Shown: piece by piece, positions 17,589 to 26,676 of the stretch
How the letters are laid out: each line of letters opens with the position of its first letter
How positions within the stretch are numbered: position 1 is the first letter of the stretch
From: Oscillospiraceae bacterium
GTDB lineage: Bacteria; Bacillota; Clostridia; Oscillospirales; Ruminococcaceae
Assembly: GCA_017483465.1 (NCBI GenBank)
Contig: JAFUWN010000109.1
Span: 1-48,799 of the forward strand
Reading direction: 5' to 3'
DNA length: 48,799 nt
The notes under the pieces: model-generated
What the model saw: the letters and a program-made list of their open reading frames with translations, nothing else
What the model was told of the DNA's origin: nothing
The model's database searches: none
Translations under genes and position numbers: made by a program

Positions 17589-19640
17589 TTATGCTTCATT
17601 GGCAGCAGAAATTTCTGTGATGACCTCGCTCAGCAGATTTGCCGGGAGCGGTTCGTATCTCAGAAATTCGAGTGTGAAACTGCCCATGCCTCTTGTCACC
17701 TGACGGAGATACATAGCGAAATCATGCATTTCACGTGCAGGCACTTCAGCAGTAATGGTAGTTTCGCCTTTTTCAGCCGGATTCATACCCAGCACACGGC
17801 CACGGCGTTTGTTGAGTTCGCCCATAATATCACCGGTATTTTCATCCGGAGCGGTAACATTCAGCGTGCTGATCGGTTCGAGCATAACAGGGTCGGCATT
17901 TCTCATGCCTTCTTTATAGGCGATCGAAGCGGCCATCTTGAAAGCCATTTCAGAAGAATCCACAGGATGATAAGAACCATCGAGCAGAATCGCTTTCAGA
18001 CCGACTACCGGACAGCCGGCAAGTACGCCTTTCTTAACGGCATCCTGCAAGCCCTTTTCGACAGCAGGGAAGTAGTTCTTCGGAACAGAACCGCCGAATA
18101 CTTTTTCTTCAAAGATTAATTCATCACTGACACAGGGTTCAAAAGCGATTTTTACATGTCCGTACTGGCCGTGACCGCCGGACTGTTTTTTATGCTTGCC
18201 TTCGGCTTCGACTTTCTTCCGGATGGTTTCACGATAGGCAACCTGCGGAACAGAAAGTTCTACTTCTGCACCGAATTTATTTTTCAGCTTGGTAACGGCA
18301 ATTTCAAGATGCTGTTCGCCAAGACCGCTGAGAATCATTTCTTTTGTCAGAGGATCCTGTTCATAAGTCAGAGTCGGATCTTCTTCGACCAGTCTCTGCA
18401 TACCGCCGGAGATTTTGCTTTCATCGCCCTGATTCTTGGCCTTGACTGCCATGGAATAGCACGGGTGCGGGAAATCAGGCATCAGAGCTTCGGCAGGATT
18501 GCCGGCAGAATACAAGGTATCGCCTGTAATTGCTGAAATCTTTACAGCGGCGATAATATCACCGGCTTCGGCGGATTTGATTTCTGTCTGCTTCTTGCCG
18601 AGCAGAGTGTAAATCTTGCCGATTTTTTCTTCTGCATTGGTTCTGGAGTTCATGACAGTCATATCCGGGGTGATTTTTCCGGATAAAATTTTCAGATAAG
18701 ACATCTTGCCGACAAACGGGTCAGCAACGGTCTTGCATACTAAAGCCGCAAGCGGTGCGGATGCATCGCATTTTATATCCGAGGGCACTTCATCAGCGGC
18801 CGGAACCAATAATTCAAATTCTTTCAGCAGCATGTCAATGCCGGCCATAGTCGCAGCAGATGTGCAGACAACCGGAGTAATCAGCCCCTGATTCATGGCA
18901 TTGTGAATGCCGTCAGTCAGTTCTTTCTGTGTGAAGGCTTCGCCCTCGAAAAATTTTTCCATCAAGGCTTCATCCGTTTCGGCAACGGCCTCGGAAACGG
19001 CAGCAACAAGGCCTTCCAGACGGTATTCTTTTTCTGCTGTACCGATTTCTGTAATTTCCGATTCTACAGCCTTGCCCTTGGCATCATAAGTGTAAGCTTT
19101 CATTTCGATCAGATTTACATAAGACGTAATCTGAGCATCTTTGATCACCGGAACCACAACCGGACAAACCGTAGGGCCGAACACGGTCTTGAGTTCTGTC
19201 AGGACATTGTAGAAATTTGCATCTTTATCATCTGTTTTGGTAACTGCAAACATTGTCGCTTTGTTCATTGCCTTTGCAGCAGCATAAGCTTTTTTCGTAC
19301 CGACACGAACACCGGATTTTGCAGAAACTGTGATCAGAACCGTATCAGCAGCGGCAATACCGGATAATTCTTCGCCTGCAAAGTCCAGAATGCCAGGGGT
19401 ATCAAGCAGATTCATCCAGTAATCTTCATACTGGAAACCGGCCAGAGCGGTGGACAGAGAAGCTTTACGCTTGATTTCTTCGGGGTCGAAATCGCAGACT
19501 GTAGTACCATCCGCAATTTTTCCGTGACGGTCGGAGGCTCCGGCACAATAGAGCAGAGCTTCGGCTAATGCGGTTTTACCGGAACTGTGATGTCCGGCGA
19601 GGGCAATGTTTTTGATTTTGTTTGCCTGAATCTGGTTCAT
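17589..19640 (-). CDS. Elongation factor G paralogue (EF-G2/FusA2-like translational GTPase)
   Basis: 683 residues from the ATG at 19638-19640 (MNQIQANKIKNIALAGHH), which has AAGGAG 12 bases upstream; an in-frame extension adds 25 unlikely residues. The P-loop is GHHSSGKTALAEALL, G3 is DTPGILDFAGEE, and G4 reads TKTD instead of NKxD. The switch region lacks the RGITI of canonical EF-G. Domains II to V follow, with the conserved HGQYGHVKIAFEP block of domain IV near residue 500. These differences are typical of the EF-G2 group, whose role is not elongation proper and is poorly known. Monocistronic between its own promoter and terminator. Confidence 0.88.
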   Translation of the reverse strand: MNQIQANKIKNIALAGHHSSGKTALAEALLYCAGASDRHGKIADGTTVCDFDPEEIKRKASLSTALAGFQYEDYWMNLLDTPGILDFAGEELSGIAAADTVLITVSAKSGVRVGTKKAYAAAKAMNKATMFAVTKTDDKDANFYNVLTELKTVFGPTVCPVVVPVIKDAQITSYVNLIEMKAYTYDAKGKAVESEITEIGTAEKEYRLEGLVAAVSEAVAETDEALMEKFFEGEAFTQKELTDGIHNAMNQGLITPVVCTSAATMAGIDMLLKEFELLVPAADEVPSDIKCDASAPLAALVCKTVADPFVGKMSYLKILSGKITPDMTVMNSRTNAEEKIGKIYTLLGKKQTEIKSAEAGDIIAAVKISAITGDTLYSAGNPAEALMPDFPHPCYSMAVKAKNQGDESKISGGMQRLVEEDPTLTYEQDPLTKEMILSGLGEQHLEIAVTKLKNKFGAEVELSVPQVAYRETIRKKVEAEGKHKKQSGGHGQYGHVKIAFEPCVSDELIFEEKVFGGSVPKNYFPAVEKGLQDAVKKGVLAGCPVVGLKAILLDGSYHPVDSSEMAFKMAASIAYKEGMRNADPVMLEPISTLNVTAPDENTGDIMGELNKRRGRVLGMNPAEKGETTITAEVPAREMHDFAMYLRQVTRGMGSFTLEFLRYEPLPANLLSEVITEISAANEA

Positions 19641-19727
19641 AAAAAAATAACGCTCCTTTGCTATAGAAAAATATAAAATATAATATGCAGTTTCCTGCTG
19701 ATTTACAGAAATCATAAGCTAATATTT

Positions 19728-19756
19728 ATTATAGCATTAATATCATGCTTTTGCAA
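19728..19756 (-). promoter_or_regulatory. Promoter of the EF-G-like gene
   Basis: Minus-strand TTGCAA (19751-19756), 17-base spacer, TATAAT (19728-19733), with a leader of about 80 bases. The 302-base divergent gap 19641-19942 contains this promoter and the rightward one at 19876-19904, and nothing else I can assign. Confidence 0.75.
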
Positions 19757-19875
19757 TGCACAGAGATGAATTTCTACATAATTTATATATACTGCGTATT
19801 TCTTTTATGCAATCTGCATAATAAAATTGCTAATTTTTGGATTTTCTGCCGTTTGGCAGGGAAACTGTTTTTTTC

Positions 19876-19904
19876 TTGACAAATCCTGATAAATATGTTA
19901 AAAT
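19876..19904 (+). promoter_or_regulatory. Promoter of the LRR operon
   Basis: TTGACA (19876-19881), 17-base spacer, TAAAAT (19899-19904). The first gene's ATG is at 19943. Confidence 0.85.
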
Positions 19905-19942
19905 AAAACATAATAATTATTTTAACTGTGAGGTATATCATT

Positions 19943-20584
19943 ATGAGCGATATGTTTTTTTTGATCAGAAACGGCATAGTCCTCGGCTACAGAGGCTATG
20001 ACACAGAAATTACCGTTCCGGCAGAGGCTGTCAAGATCGGTGACAATGCATTTCAGAATCATCCGCTGATCGAGAGCATAATCATTCCGAAAGGAGTAAA
20101 ACAGATCGGCTTCTATGCATTCAGCGGCTGTAAGAAACTCCGTAAAATCGTCATTCCGGAGAGCGTAAAGAAAATCAATAAACATGCTTTTGACAGCTGC
20201 AAGGCTCTGGAAGAAATTACGTATCACGGTGTAACTGTCAGAATCAATGATAAAATCAAGACAGAATCTGTTTTCCGTCTGATTGATACAAAAGATCTGA
20301 CGATTCTGGAAAACTGGTCTTCTTCGCTGAAATATCAGTATTTATGGGCGATGTTCTCAGCGAATCCGGAAGATAAAGATATTTTATCAGCCATCAAGAA
20401 AAATTTCGTCAAGATGTTCAAATATCTGATTGATGAAAATGATACGCAGACAGCTGAAAAAGTCCTGAAAGAAACCAAGCTTGTCAATAAAAGAAATCTC
20501 GAAAGCATTACAAAATATGCCGATGAAAAACAGGCATCTGAAATTCAGAATCTCCTGAAAGAATCTCAGGAAGAAAAAGAATGA
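19943..20584 (+). CDS. BspA-type leucine-rich repeat protein with C-terminal helical module
   Basis: 213 residues from ATG 19943; an in-frame GTG at 19928 overlaps the GAGG ribosome site and is rejected. Residues 25-95 contain three LRR_5 units (AVKIGDNAFQNHPLIESIIIP, GVKQIGFYAFSGCKKLRKIVIP and so on), the BspA-like fold used for surface or protein binding. There is no signal peptide. The C-terminal 90 residues are helical and end near YADEKQASEIQNLLKESQ, a pattern repeated in two other LRR proteins here. It overlaps the next gene by 4 bases. Function unknown. Confidence 0.82.
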   Translation: MSDMFFLIRNGIVLGYRGYDTEITVPAEAVKIGDNAFQNHPLIESIIIPKGVKQIGFYAFSGCKKLRKIVIPESVKKINKHAFDSCKALEEITYHGVTVRINDKIKTESVFRLIDTKDLTILENWSSSLKYQYLWAMFSANPEDKDILSAIKKNFVKMFKYLIDENDTQTAEKVLKETKLVNKRNLESITKYADEKQASEIQNLLKESQEEKE

Positions 20585-21351
20585 CCGACCGGGAACGACT
20601 GGAAAAATATCGTCAGAATATGCTGGCACATGTTCTGCTGAAAAGAAATCCGGAACAGAAATTTGAAATCTCTCCTGAAAATAAACTCATCAAATATAAT
20701 CATGATGAAGAACATGTTCTGATTCCGGAGGGAATCACCGATATTGATGAGTATGCCTTTGCTTGCAGTCATATGAAAAGCGTTGTGATTCCGGAGGGAG
20801 TCATAAAGATCGGACAATGTGCATTCGCGAACTGTTTGGAACTGGAAAAAATAACGCTTCCGACTACCATCGAATGGGCAGACTCCGGAGCTTTCAGTAA
20901 CTGTGTTTCATTAAAAGAAGTCATCTGTTTTGATATGCATTTCTGTCTCAGAGAAATTTCAGATACCTGCAATATCAATGATATTTTCAGAGTAATTATC
21001 CAGCGGATTCATACCAAATTTATCGACAGAGATCGTTCCGGAAACTGGGAAAAACTTACAGAGCATCTGCTCAGTTGGTATTTTCAGGAAAATAACACTG
21101 CTGTCAGAAATTATCTGATGCAGCATTGTTCAGAATATTTTCTTTATCTGATACAGAAAAAGAAAACCCATTGGGTTCAGAAATTTTTGGATACAGATAT
21201 TTTCACACAAGATTTCAGCTCAAAAAAAGAGATTGATTCCTGTATTCAATTTGCCAATGCCATGCAGGCTTATGAAATTCAGATTCTGCTGATGAATTAC
21301 AGACATCAGCATTTCGGTGATGAAGATATTGCAGAGAAATTAAAGCTGTAA
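20581..21351 (+). CDS. BspA-type leucine-rich repeat protein, second of pair
   Basis: A 256-residue protein whose ATG overlaps the previous stop (ATGA). LRR_5 units occupy about residues 38-110 (GITDIDEYAFACSHMKSVVIP, GVIKIGQCAFANCLELEKITLP). The remaining 140 residues are helical and finish with FANAMQAYEIQILLMNYRH, matching the C-terminal module of its neighbours. There is no signal peptide, so it is probably cytoplasmic. Tight coupling suggests the pair act together. Confidence 0.83.
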   Translation: MTDRERLEKYRQNMLAHVLLKRNPEQKFEISPENKLIKYNHDEEHVLIPEGITDIDEYAFACSHMKSVVIPEGVIKIGQCAFANCLELEKITLPTTIEWADSGAFSNCVSLKEVICFDMHFCLREISDTCNINDIFRVIIQRIHTKFIDRDRSGNWEKLTEHLLSWYFQENNTAVRNYLMQHCSEYFLYLIQKKKTHWVQKFLDTDIFTQDFSSKKEIDSCIQFANAMQAYEIQILLMNYRHQHFGDEDIAEKLKL

Positions 21352-21374
21352 GCTGGGAAAAGGAGCGTTTTGAA

Positions 21375-21887
21375 ATGAAACTTGTTGATCTGGTCTGCAC
21401 AAAATGCAATGCTGCTCTGCAAGTCAATCCGGAACTGACAAGATGTATCTGTCAGTACTGCGGAAATGAAATGCTGATTGATGACGAAATCAAAAAAAGA
21501 CAGGTAGAAATTACCAATGCTTTCGAGTTCGGCTATCAGCAGGAAATGGGCAGACAAAAAGCAATCCAGGACTATCAGGAACAGAAAAACTCACAATTCC
21601 GTGGACTTCAGAAACCTTCATGGGAAGATCAGGCCAGAGTTGTCGCAGAGAAAAAAGCAAAAGAAAATAAAAAACTGGAGAAAGCTGCACTGGTTCTTGC
21701 GATTTTAGGGCTGATTCCTATGCTGTCGATGTTTTTTGTCATGCAGTTCTGTAGTTTTGTCGCATGTCTGCAAGTTTTTATGGAAAGAAAATTATATGAT
21801 TTCAATCGTACTGTAGTGAGAATTACTGCGGTTCTGATTGGCATTGATACTGTGATAGGCGTACTCATGTTCCGTTCGATGTTATAA
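21375..21887 (+). CDS. Zinc-ribbon membrane protein
   Basis: A 170-residue protein. Residues 8-30 hold two knuckles, CTKC and CQYC, forming a zinc ribbon. A charged helical stretch of about 70 residues follows (rich in Gln, Lys and Glu), then two membrane helices near 106-128 and 147-166. AAGGAG is 9 bases before the ATG. It is third in the LRR operon, 23 bases after the second LRR gene. The role is unknown; the layout suggests a cytoplasmic sensing or binding head on a membrane anchor. Confidence 0.78.
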   Translation: MKLVDLVCTKCNAALQVNPELTRCICQYCGNEMLIDDEIKKRQVEITNAFEFGYQQEMGRQKAIQDYQEQKNSQFRGLQKPSWEDQARVVAEKKAKENKKLEKAALVLAILGLIPMLSMFFVMQFCSFVACLQVFMERKLYDFNRTVVRITAVLIGIDTVIGVLMFRSML

Positions 21888-21904
21888 TGCAGATAAAACA
21901 GAAA

Positions 21905-21946
21905 CACAGCGTATCTTGTATGATCAGATATGCTGTGCTTTTTTTA
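21905..21946. terminator. Bidirectional terminator between the LRR operon and prmA
   Basis: A 12-bp stem with one G-U pair (21905-21916 with 21926-21937) is followed by CTTTTTTT on the plus strand. It also lies immediately beyond the prmA stop, and the minus-strand arm is followed by T-rich sequence. Confidence 0.85.
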
Positions 21947-22915
21947 TTATTTTACTTTGAGAAGTGCTGCTGCCCAGCCTTCTTTTTCTTTGACAGTGAT
22001 TTTCTCGAATCCATGGGCTTCAAGTTCGGTCAGAACTTCGTCCGCACGTTCGATAATAATGCCTGATACAATCAGATATCCGTCCGGTTTCAGGAATGTT
22101 CCGAACAATCCGGACATAGCAATCAGGACATCCGCCACGATATTGGCATAGATCAGATCATAGCCGGAGCCGATTTTTTCTCTCAGCTCCTGATCAGAGC
22201 AAATATCTCCGCAGTAAGTATGATATACTTCCGGACTGATATGATTTTTCTCTGCATTTTCGAGAGCCGTCCGGACGGAGTTATCTACAATATCCACAGC
22301 AGCTGCCGAATCCGCACCGAGCAGCATAGCTCCGATCGAGAGAATACCGCTTCCGCAGCCGAGGTCTAAAATCTGATCATGCGGTTTCAGAACTGCTTCT
22401 GATAATTCTAAGCATAATCTTGTTGTATGATGCTGACCGGTGCCGAAACTCGAAGCCGGATCAATTTCTAAAACGGTTCTGTCCGTATTTTCCGGAATTT
22501 CCTCCCATGACGGCTTGATATATAATTTTTCTCCGACAGGGAAGGGTTTGAAATACTGTTTCCAGTTATTTGCCCAGTCATCTTCTTTGACATTATTTTT
22601 AGAAATTTCCAGACTGCCGAAAAATTCCGCATCTTCTCTGCATTTGAGATTTGCAGTCAAATTCCGGATACCGGAGAGCTGTTCTGCACCCTGAGCATCA
22701 TCCGGCAGATAGAATGTCACACTGGTATCACAGTCCGAGAGCTGCATGACATCTTCGTCAATATAATCCCATTTTCCTGTTTTATCATCCAGAAATTCCT
22801 GAAAGCTTTCTTTATCCTGTGTGACAAAGCCTTTCACACCGTAATCCGTCAGCAAAGCACAGAGAATCTCCAGTGCCGGTGTTTCGGTCATAATTTTAAT
22901 TTCCATCCAGTTCAT
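21947..22915 (-). CDS. prmA: Ribosomal protein L11 methyltransferase
   Basis: 322 residues from ATG 22915 (MNWMEIKIMTETPALEIL), the usual PrmA start; the upstream ATG at 22927 touches the AAAGG ribosome site. PrmA trimethylates ribosomal protein L11 using SAM. Motifs seen are ASSFGTGQHHTTRLCLE near residue 165, the SAM loop DLGCGSGILSIGA near 187 and ANIVADVL near 256. It is the last gene after the C39-like peptidase gene, with a hairpin in between, so it may be transcribed partly by read-through. Confidence 0.95.
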   Translation of the reverse strand: MNWMEIKIMTETPALEILCALLTDYGVKGFVTQDKESFQEFLDDKTGKWDYIDEDVMQLSDCDTSVTFYLPDDAQGAEQLSGIRNLTANLKCREDAEFFGSLEISKNNVKEDDWANNWKQYFKPFPVGEKLYIKPSWEEIPENTDRTVLEIDPASSFGTGQHHTTRLCLELSEAVLKPHDQILDLGCGSGILSIGAMLLGADSAAAVDIVDNSVRTALENAEKNHISPEVYHTYCGDICSDQELREKIGSGYDLIYANIVADVLIAMSGLFGTFLKPDGYLIVSGIIIERADEVLTELEAHGFEKITVKEKEGWAAALLKVK

Positions 22916-22942
22916 GAAACATATCATCCTTTCTCATAACAA

Positions 22943-22972
22943 GAACCGCCGTGCAATGCCGGACGGCGGTTC
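22943..22972 (-). terminator. Hairpin between the peptidase gene and prmA
   Basis: GAACCGCCGT (22943-22952) pairs with ACGGCGGTTC (22963-22972), a 10-bp GC-rich stem. On the minus strand the following bases are only moderately T-rich (TTGTT), so it may be a leaky terminator or a processing/stability hairpin. prmA starts 27 bases further on, leaving no room for a separate promoter after it. Confidence 0.6.
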
Positions 22973-22982
22973 CTGATTTTTA

Positions 22983-24353
22983 TTATAATTCTGCGAAATT
23001 GAGGGCAATCCAGCCTTCAAAGCCGTTATAGAGCACTCTGCCCCATTTGAAATCGTCATCTGTTTCAACAACATTCAGAGAAGTATTGGCAGGGATGACT
23101 GTCAGAATTTCAGAATCTGTATTGGTGTCTGCACGAAGATTCAGGTCAGCCTTGACAGTAAATCTGATCGACATGAGAGCATGTTGATCTTTAATTTCAA
23201 TCAGTGTGGCTTCGGCCTGTTCTTCAGGGATATAAAGCGTTTTGGTTTTCCTGATTTCATCAGATTCCGTTTCACCGACCGGAGCAGTTTCAGGGGCATC
23301 CTGTATGATGATTTCAATCTGTCCGGAAACTTCTTCGGCACTGAACGGTTCACCGAGTGTTTCCGACTGGATTTCCACGATAGGTTCAATCATAGTTTCA
23401 GTAGTTACAGGCAGTTCTGTCTGGACGGCTGCTTTGGTAGTAATGACAATTTCTGTAGTTGTCACGGGTTGGGTAGTAACCGGAGCAGCAGTTGTTGTCA
23501 TCACAGTGGTTGTGGTTGTTTCTGTAACAGTTGTCGTTGTAACCGGAGCAGATGTTTCAGGAACAGCCTGTGTTGTGGTTTCACTGATAATATCTTCAAT
23601 AATCACATCCGGCACGGATTCTTCTGTTGCAGAAGTTTCCACAGCAGCCGGAGTGGTTTCCGGTTCAGTCTGTACGGTAGTTTCTGTCACGGTAGTTTCG
23701 GTCGGTTCTGTTTCCGGAATTGTCTCTTCTTCCTCAGAAGAAGCGGAATGCTTGCCGGTGAACAGCCGCACCTGTGTCACAGTGCTGACATCATATTTTT
23801 CAAACAGAGAAGTTGCCGTACTGCCGGGATCCATCATTGTGACTCTCGAACCGTTTACGGAATCAATTGCTACAAAATGTGTATTTTTTCCGCTGCTGAT
23901 ACGAGCCATGACATAATAGCCGGCATCCAGGAAATTTTTAATTTCCTGTGCTTTTTCGGCCTGTGTCGTGCCGTGCAGACTATTGTCTACATTAGTCACA
24001 TACTTGAAATCCGGTGCATAGCCGGATAATGCCCACCAGTTCAGACAGCCGTAAGAATCAAGGCCGCCGTTCTGGTTCAGATATTCTACCATCACACCCG
24101 GGTTGAAATCTTCGCTTGTAACCGAGCCGGAATGCACCATCAGAATGGCTGCGGAAGTGACGGCACAGCCGCTGCTTTTGACGGTATCCGAGCTTGTTCC
24201 CAGAGTCATTGTGCTCCAGCTGCTGCCGTACTGTTTCCATGACTTGTAATCTTCACTGAATCCGTAGATCAGAGAATTTCCCAGCAGGGAGGCACTCATG
24301 ACTACAGAGAGAATTGCACCTGCAACAGCAAGCTTGTGTTTTAGAAAATCCAT
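22983..24353 (-). CDS. Secreted C39-like cysteine peptidase with Thr/Val-rich linker and SH3 domain
   Basis: A 456-residue protein with an N-terminal signal or anchor (about 6-28). Residues 32-200 form a papain-like C39_2 domain: C63 in SSGCAVTSAAI, H159 in NTHFVAID and an Asp nearby are plausible catalytic residues. Residues 205-330 are a low-complexity Thr/Val/Glu/Pro linker. The C-terminus (about 395-456, LRADTNTDSEILTVIPANTSL) is a bacterial SH3 domain, usually a cell-wall binding unit. A cell-wall or peptide hydrolase is likely. It lies 21 bases after the transglutaminase-like gene, same operon, which suggests a linked envelope function. Confidence 0.82.
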   Translation of the reverse strand: MDFLKHKLAVAGAILSVVMSASLLGNSLIYGFSEDYKSWKQYGSSWSTMTLGTSSDTVKSSGCAVTSAAILMVHSGSVTSEDFNPGVMVEYLNQNGGLDSYGCLNWWALSGYAPDFKYVTNVDNSLHGTTQAEKAQEIKNFLDAGYYVMARISSGKNTHFVAIDSVNGSRVTMMDPGSTATSLFEKYDVSTVTQVRLFTGKHSASSEEEETIPETEPTETTVTETTVQTEPETTPAAVETSATEESVPDVIIEDIISETTTQAVPETSAPVTTTTVTETTTTTVMTTTAAPVTTQPVTTTEIVITTKAAVQTELPVTTETMIEPIVEIQSETLGEPFSAEEVSGQIEIIIQDAPETAPVGETESDEIRKTKTLYIPEEQAEATLIEIKDQHALMSIRFTVKADLNLRADTNTDSEILTVIPANTSLNVVETDDDFKWGRVLYNGFEGWIALNFAEL

Positions 24354-24374
24354 TGGAATTCATTTCTCCTTTCG

Positions 24375-26657
24375 TTACGCTTTCTGCGTTTTTTGTTTTT
24401 GACGGTTTAATTTTGCTTCTTGTCTGCGTTGTTTTGCCTGATCTTTCAGGAACTGTATACGATCGTCCTGCCATTTCTGATATTGCAGGGCAATCTGCTG
24501 TGAAGTCATGACAGAAGAATCTGCCTCAGAAACATGACTGTATAACAATACGTCAAGAGCACTGAAAAACTCCGGTTCTGCAAAGAACGGAAGAGAAGCT
24601 TCAGCCAGCTCCCTGACGGTAGTGCTTTCGGGGAGATGCATCACATGACGCATTCTGAGAAATACGGCAGCGGCACTTTCAGCCGGTGACAGGCGGGAAA
24701 TTCTTTTCCGGAACAGCTTTTCCCGGATACGGGGCAGGAAGAAATAGACAATTCCTGCAATCACACCGAATCCCAGCAGAATAAAGCCCCATCTGGTAAC
24801 ATTCTGGTTTTCTGCTGTGCCGGCTTCCGGGAGATCCATACTGGAAACAGTCGGTTCAAAACTGAGCCATCCATAGCCGGAAATATACACTTCCGGAAAT
24901 GCATGGGCATCACGGACTTTAATCAGATAATTGCAGTCACGGTTCCGGAAATTGCCGTCATACATCTGATTTAAATTATAGCCCTGTACATAGCGTGCAG
25001 GCAGGCCGATACTCCGGCAGAGCATAACCATTGCCGTAGCAAATTCATAGCATACACCTGTCTTGCTTTCGGTCAGGAAATATTCTGCATTGGAGCCTGC
25101 CGGCTTCTGATAGGACTGATCATAAACAAAACCTTCTTTTACGAAATAGTTTTCGATTGCCCTGGCTTTGTCAAAATCGGAATCCAGCCCGGCGGTAATC
25201 TGTTCGGCAAGAGTTTTAATCACATCGCTGTCGAAATCCTGAGCATGTACGGTATGCAGATAGGCATATGCTTCCTGATATTCCTGTTGTATTTCCGTCA
25301 GTAAAGCAGATTCTTCCGGAGCAGTTTTTTCAAGAACAGCCTGTGCATCCTGTAAGAGGGTTTCATATTCGGAACCGGATAATCTTTGCAGAACCGGCAG
25401 GACAGTTCCGTATCTTGCATACGTATCGGAATAATACCGGATATCTGTCCAGCCGCTGATACTGCCGCCGAATGTGTTGGTTTCGGAAACTGTCAGACGG
25501 TTTCCGGCCGAAACAGTGGGAGAAACAATTCTTGTCGGGGAAGGAAGTATCTGCGTAGGATAATAAATACAGCACAGAGAAACTGTCTGTAAGTTCTGTT
25601 CCGTCAGTACTGTACCTGCCAGATCGGAAAGCTGATAAGTTTCGGCAAAATCCGTATCCTGAGCAGCGGCATCCAGAATTGCCTGTAAGACATCCTGCGG
25701 CCGGTAAGTCAGCTTACTGCCGGTTTCATAGTCCTGATCCGGATAGTCATATTCACGGATTACCGACCAGCTGTCATCAGACTGATAATAAGAATAGGTC
25801 TGTGTTCTGAGCCGGAGAGCTTCCGGAGAAGCGACATAATAAATTGTTCTGGTATTATTGGAAGTGCTGAAAGAATTATCCGTCGTATCGGTAAACATAC
25901 TGATCGCATTCATGAGCACATCAGACCATGTGCTGTAGGACATGGCATTTTCGATAAATTCACGGTCAGCCGTAAGAGCGGGCTTCGGGATGATCGCCGC
26001 CGTGATCGAAAAAACCAGTACATAGACAGCAATCGACATGCTGCCGTGAAAACTCGGCAGATAGCGGATTTCTTCCGGATTCCGGAGCTGACGGCAGTAA
26101 ACCATCAGCAGGAAAAAGCTTGCCAGTAAAATAATCACCAGTACGGCAGGCATGTGAATTCCTTCTTTGGCATACAAACTGAGCGGAATCAGCATAATCA
26201 GAAACTGCATACTCATCCTGTAGCGGATTTTGGAAAAATAATACACAGCACTGGTCAGGAATCCCAGCATCAGAAAATAAATCGAGATTGTATACCATGC
26301 CGAGAACGTCACAACGCTCTGCGGTGTCAGGAACCAGACCATAAAACTGATCGGATAACCGATCTGTCCGTAATTGGTAATCATACGGACGATTTCCAGT
26401 CCGGCAAACAAATATACGATATAAGTCAGAGGCCCGATCAGTTTATGTTTTGCAACAAAATCATAAAAACGCATCATCAGCCAGCTGATCAGCACGGCAA
26501 AAACCGTATAAAGCCAGGTCATGCCGCTGTGATAGTAATGCATGACGGTTGTTACAAGAAATACTGCATAGAGCTGTACAGGGTCACCGATCAGCTTTTT
26601 GAAAAATCTTGCTGCCGGCTGCTGTGACAGCTCCTGTAATTTATGCCACAACGGCAT
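24375..26657 (-). CDS. Transglutaminase-like (TgpA-type) membrane protein
   Basis: A 760-residue protein. Residues 1-230 carry six to seven membrane helices. A large extracytoplasmic region holds the transglutaminase core near 525-620, with Cys in TGVCYEFATAMVMLC, His in DAHAFPEVY and a following SFEPT. A further membrane helix near 630 and a Lys/Gln-rich cytoplasmic tail follow. Start taken as ATG 26657; a GTG at 26660 is one codon earlier. MoxR, DUF58 and TgpA-like genes commonly occur together in bacteria. The partner proteins and substrate are not known from the sequence. Confidence 0.88.
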   Translation of the reverse strand: MPLWHKLQELSQQPAARFFKKLIGDPVQLYAVFLVTTVMHYYHSGMTWLYTVFAVLISWLMMRFYDFVAKHKLIGPLTYIVYLFAGLEIVRMITNYGQIGYPISFMVWFLTPQSVVTFSAWYTISIYFLMLGFLTSAVYYFSKIRYRMSMQFLIMLIPLSLYAKEGIHMPAVLVIILLASFFLLMVYCRQLRNPEEIRYLPSFHGSMSIAVYVLVFSITAAIIPKPALTADREFIENAMSYSTWSDVLMNAISMFTDTTDNSFSTSNNTRTIYYVASPEALRLRTQTYSYYQSDDSWSVIREYDYPDQDYETGSKLTYRPQDVLQAILDAAAQDTDFAETYQLSDLAGTVLTEQNLQTVSLCCIYYPTQILPSPTRIVSPTVSAGNRLTVSETNTFGGSISGWTDIRYYSDTYARYGTVLPVLQRLSGSEYETLLQDAQAVLEKTAPEESALLTEIQQEYQEAYAYLHTVHAQDFDSDVIKTLAEQITAGLDSDFDKARAIENYFVKEGFVYDQSYQKPAGSNAEYFLTESKTGVCYEFATAMVMLCRSIGLPARYVQGYNLNQMYDGNFRNRDCNYLIKVRDAHAFPEVYISGYGWLSFEPTVSSMDLPEAGTAENQNVTRWGFILLGFGVIAGIVYFFLPRIREKLFRKRISRLSPAESAAAVFLRMRHVMHLPESTTVRELAEASLPFFAEPEFFSALDVLLYSHVSEADSSVMTSQQIALQYQKWQDDRIQFLKDQAKQRRQEAKLNRQKQKTQKA

Positions 26658-26676
26658 CACCCCGTTTCTGAATATT

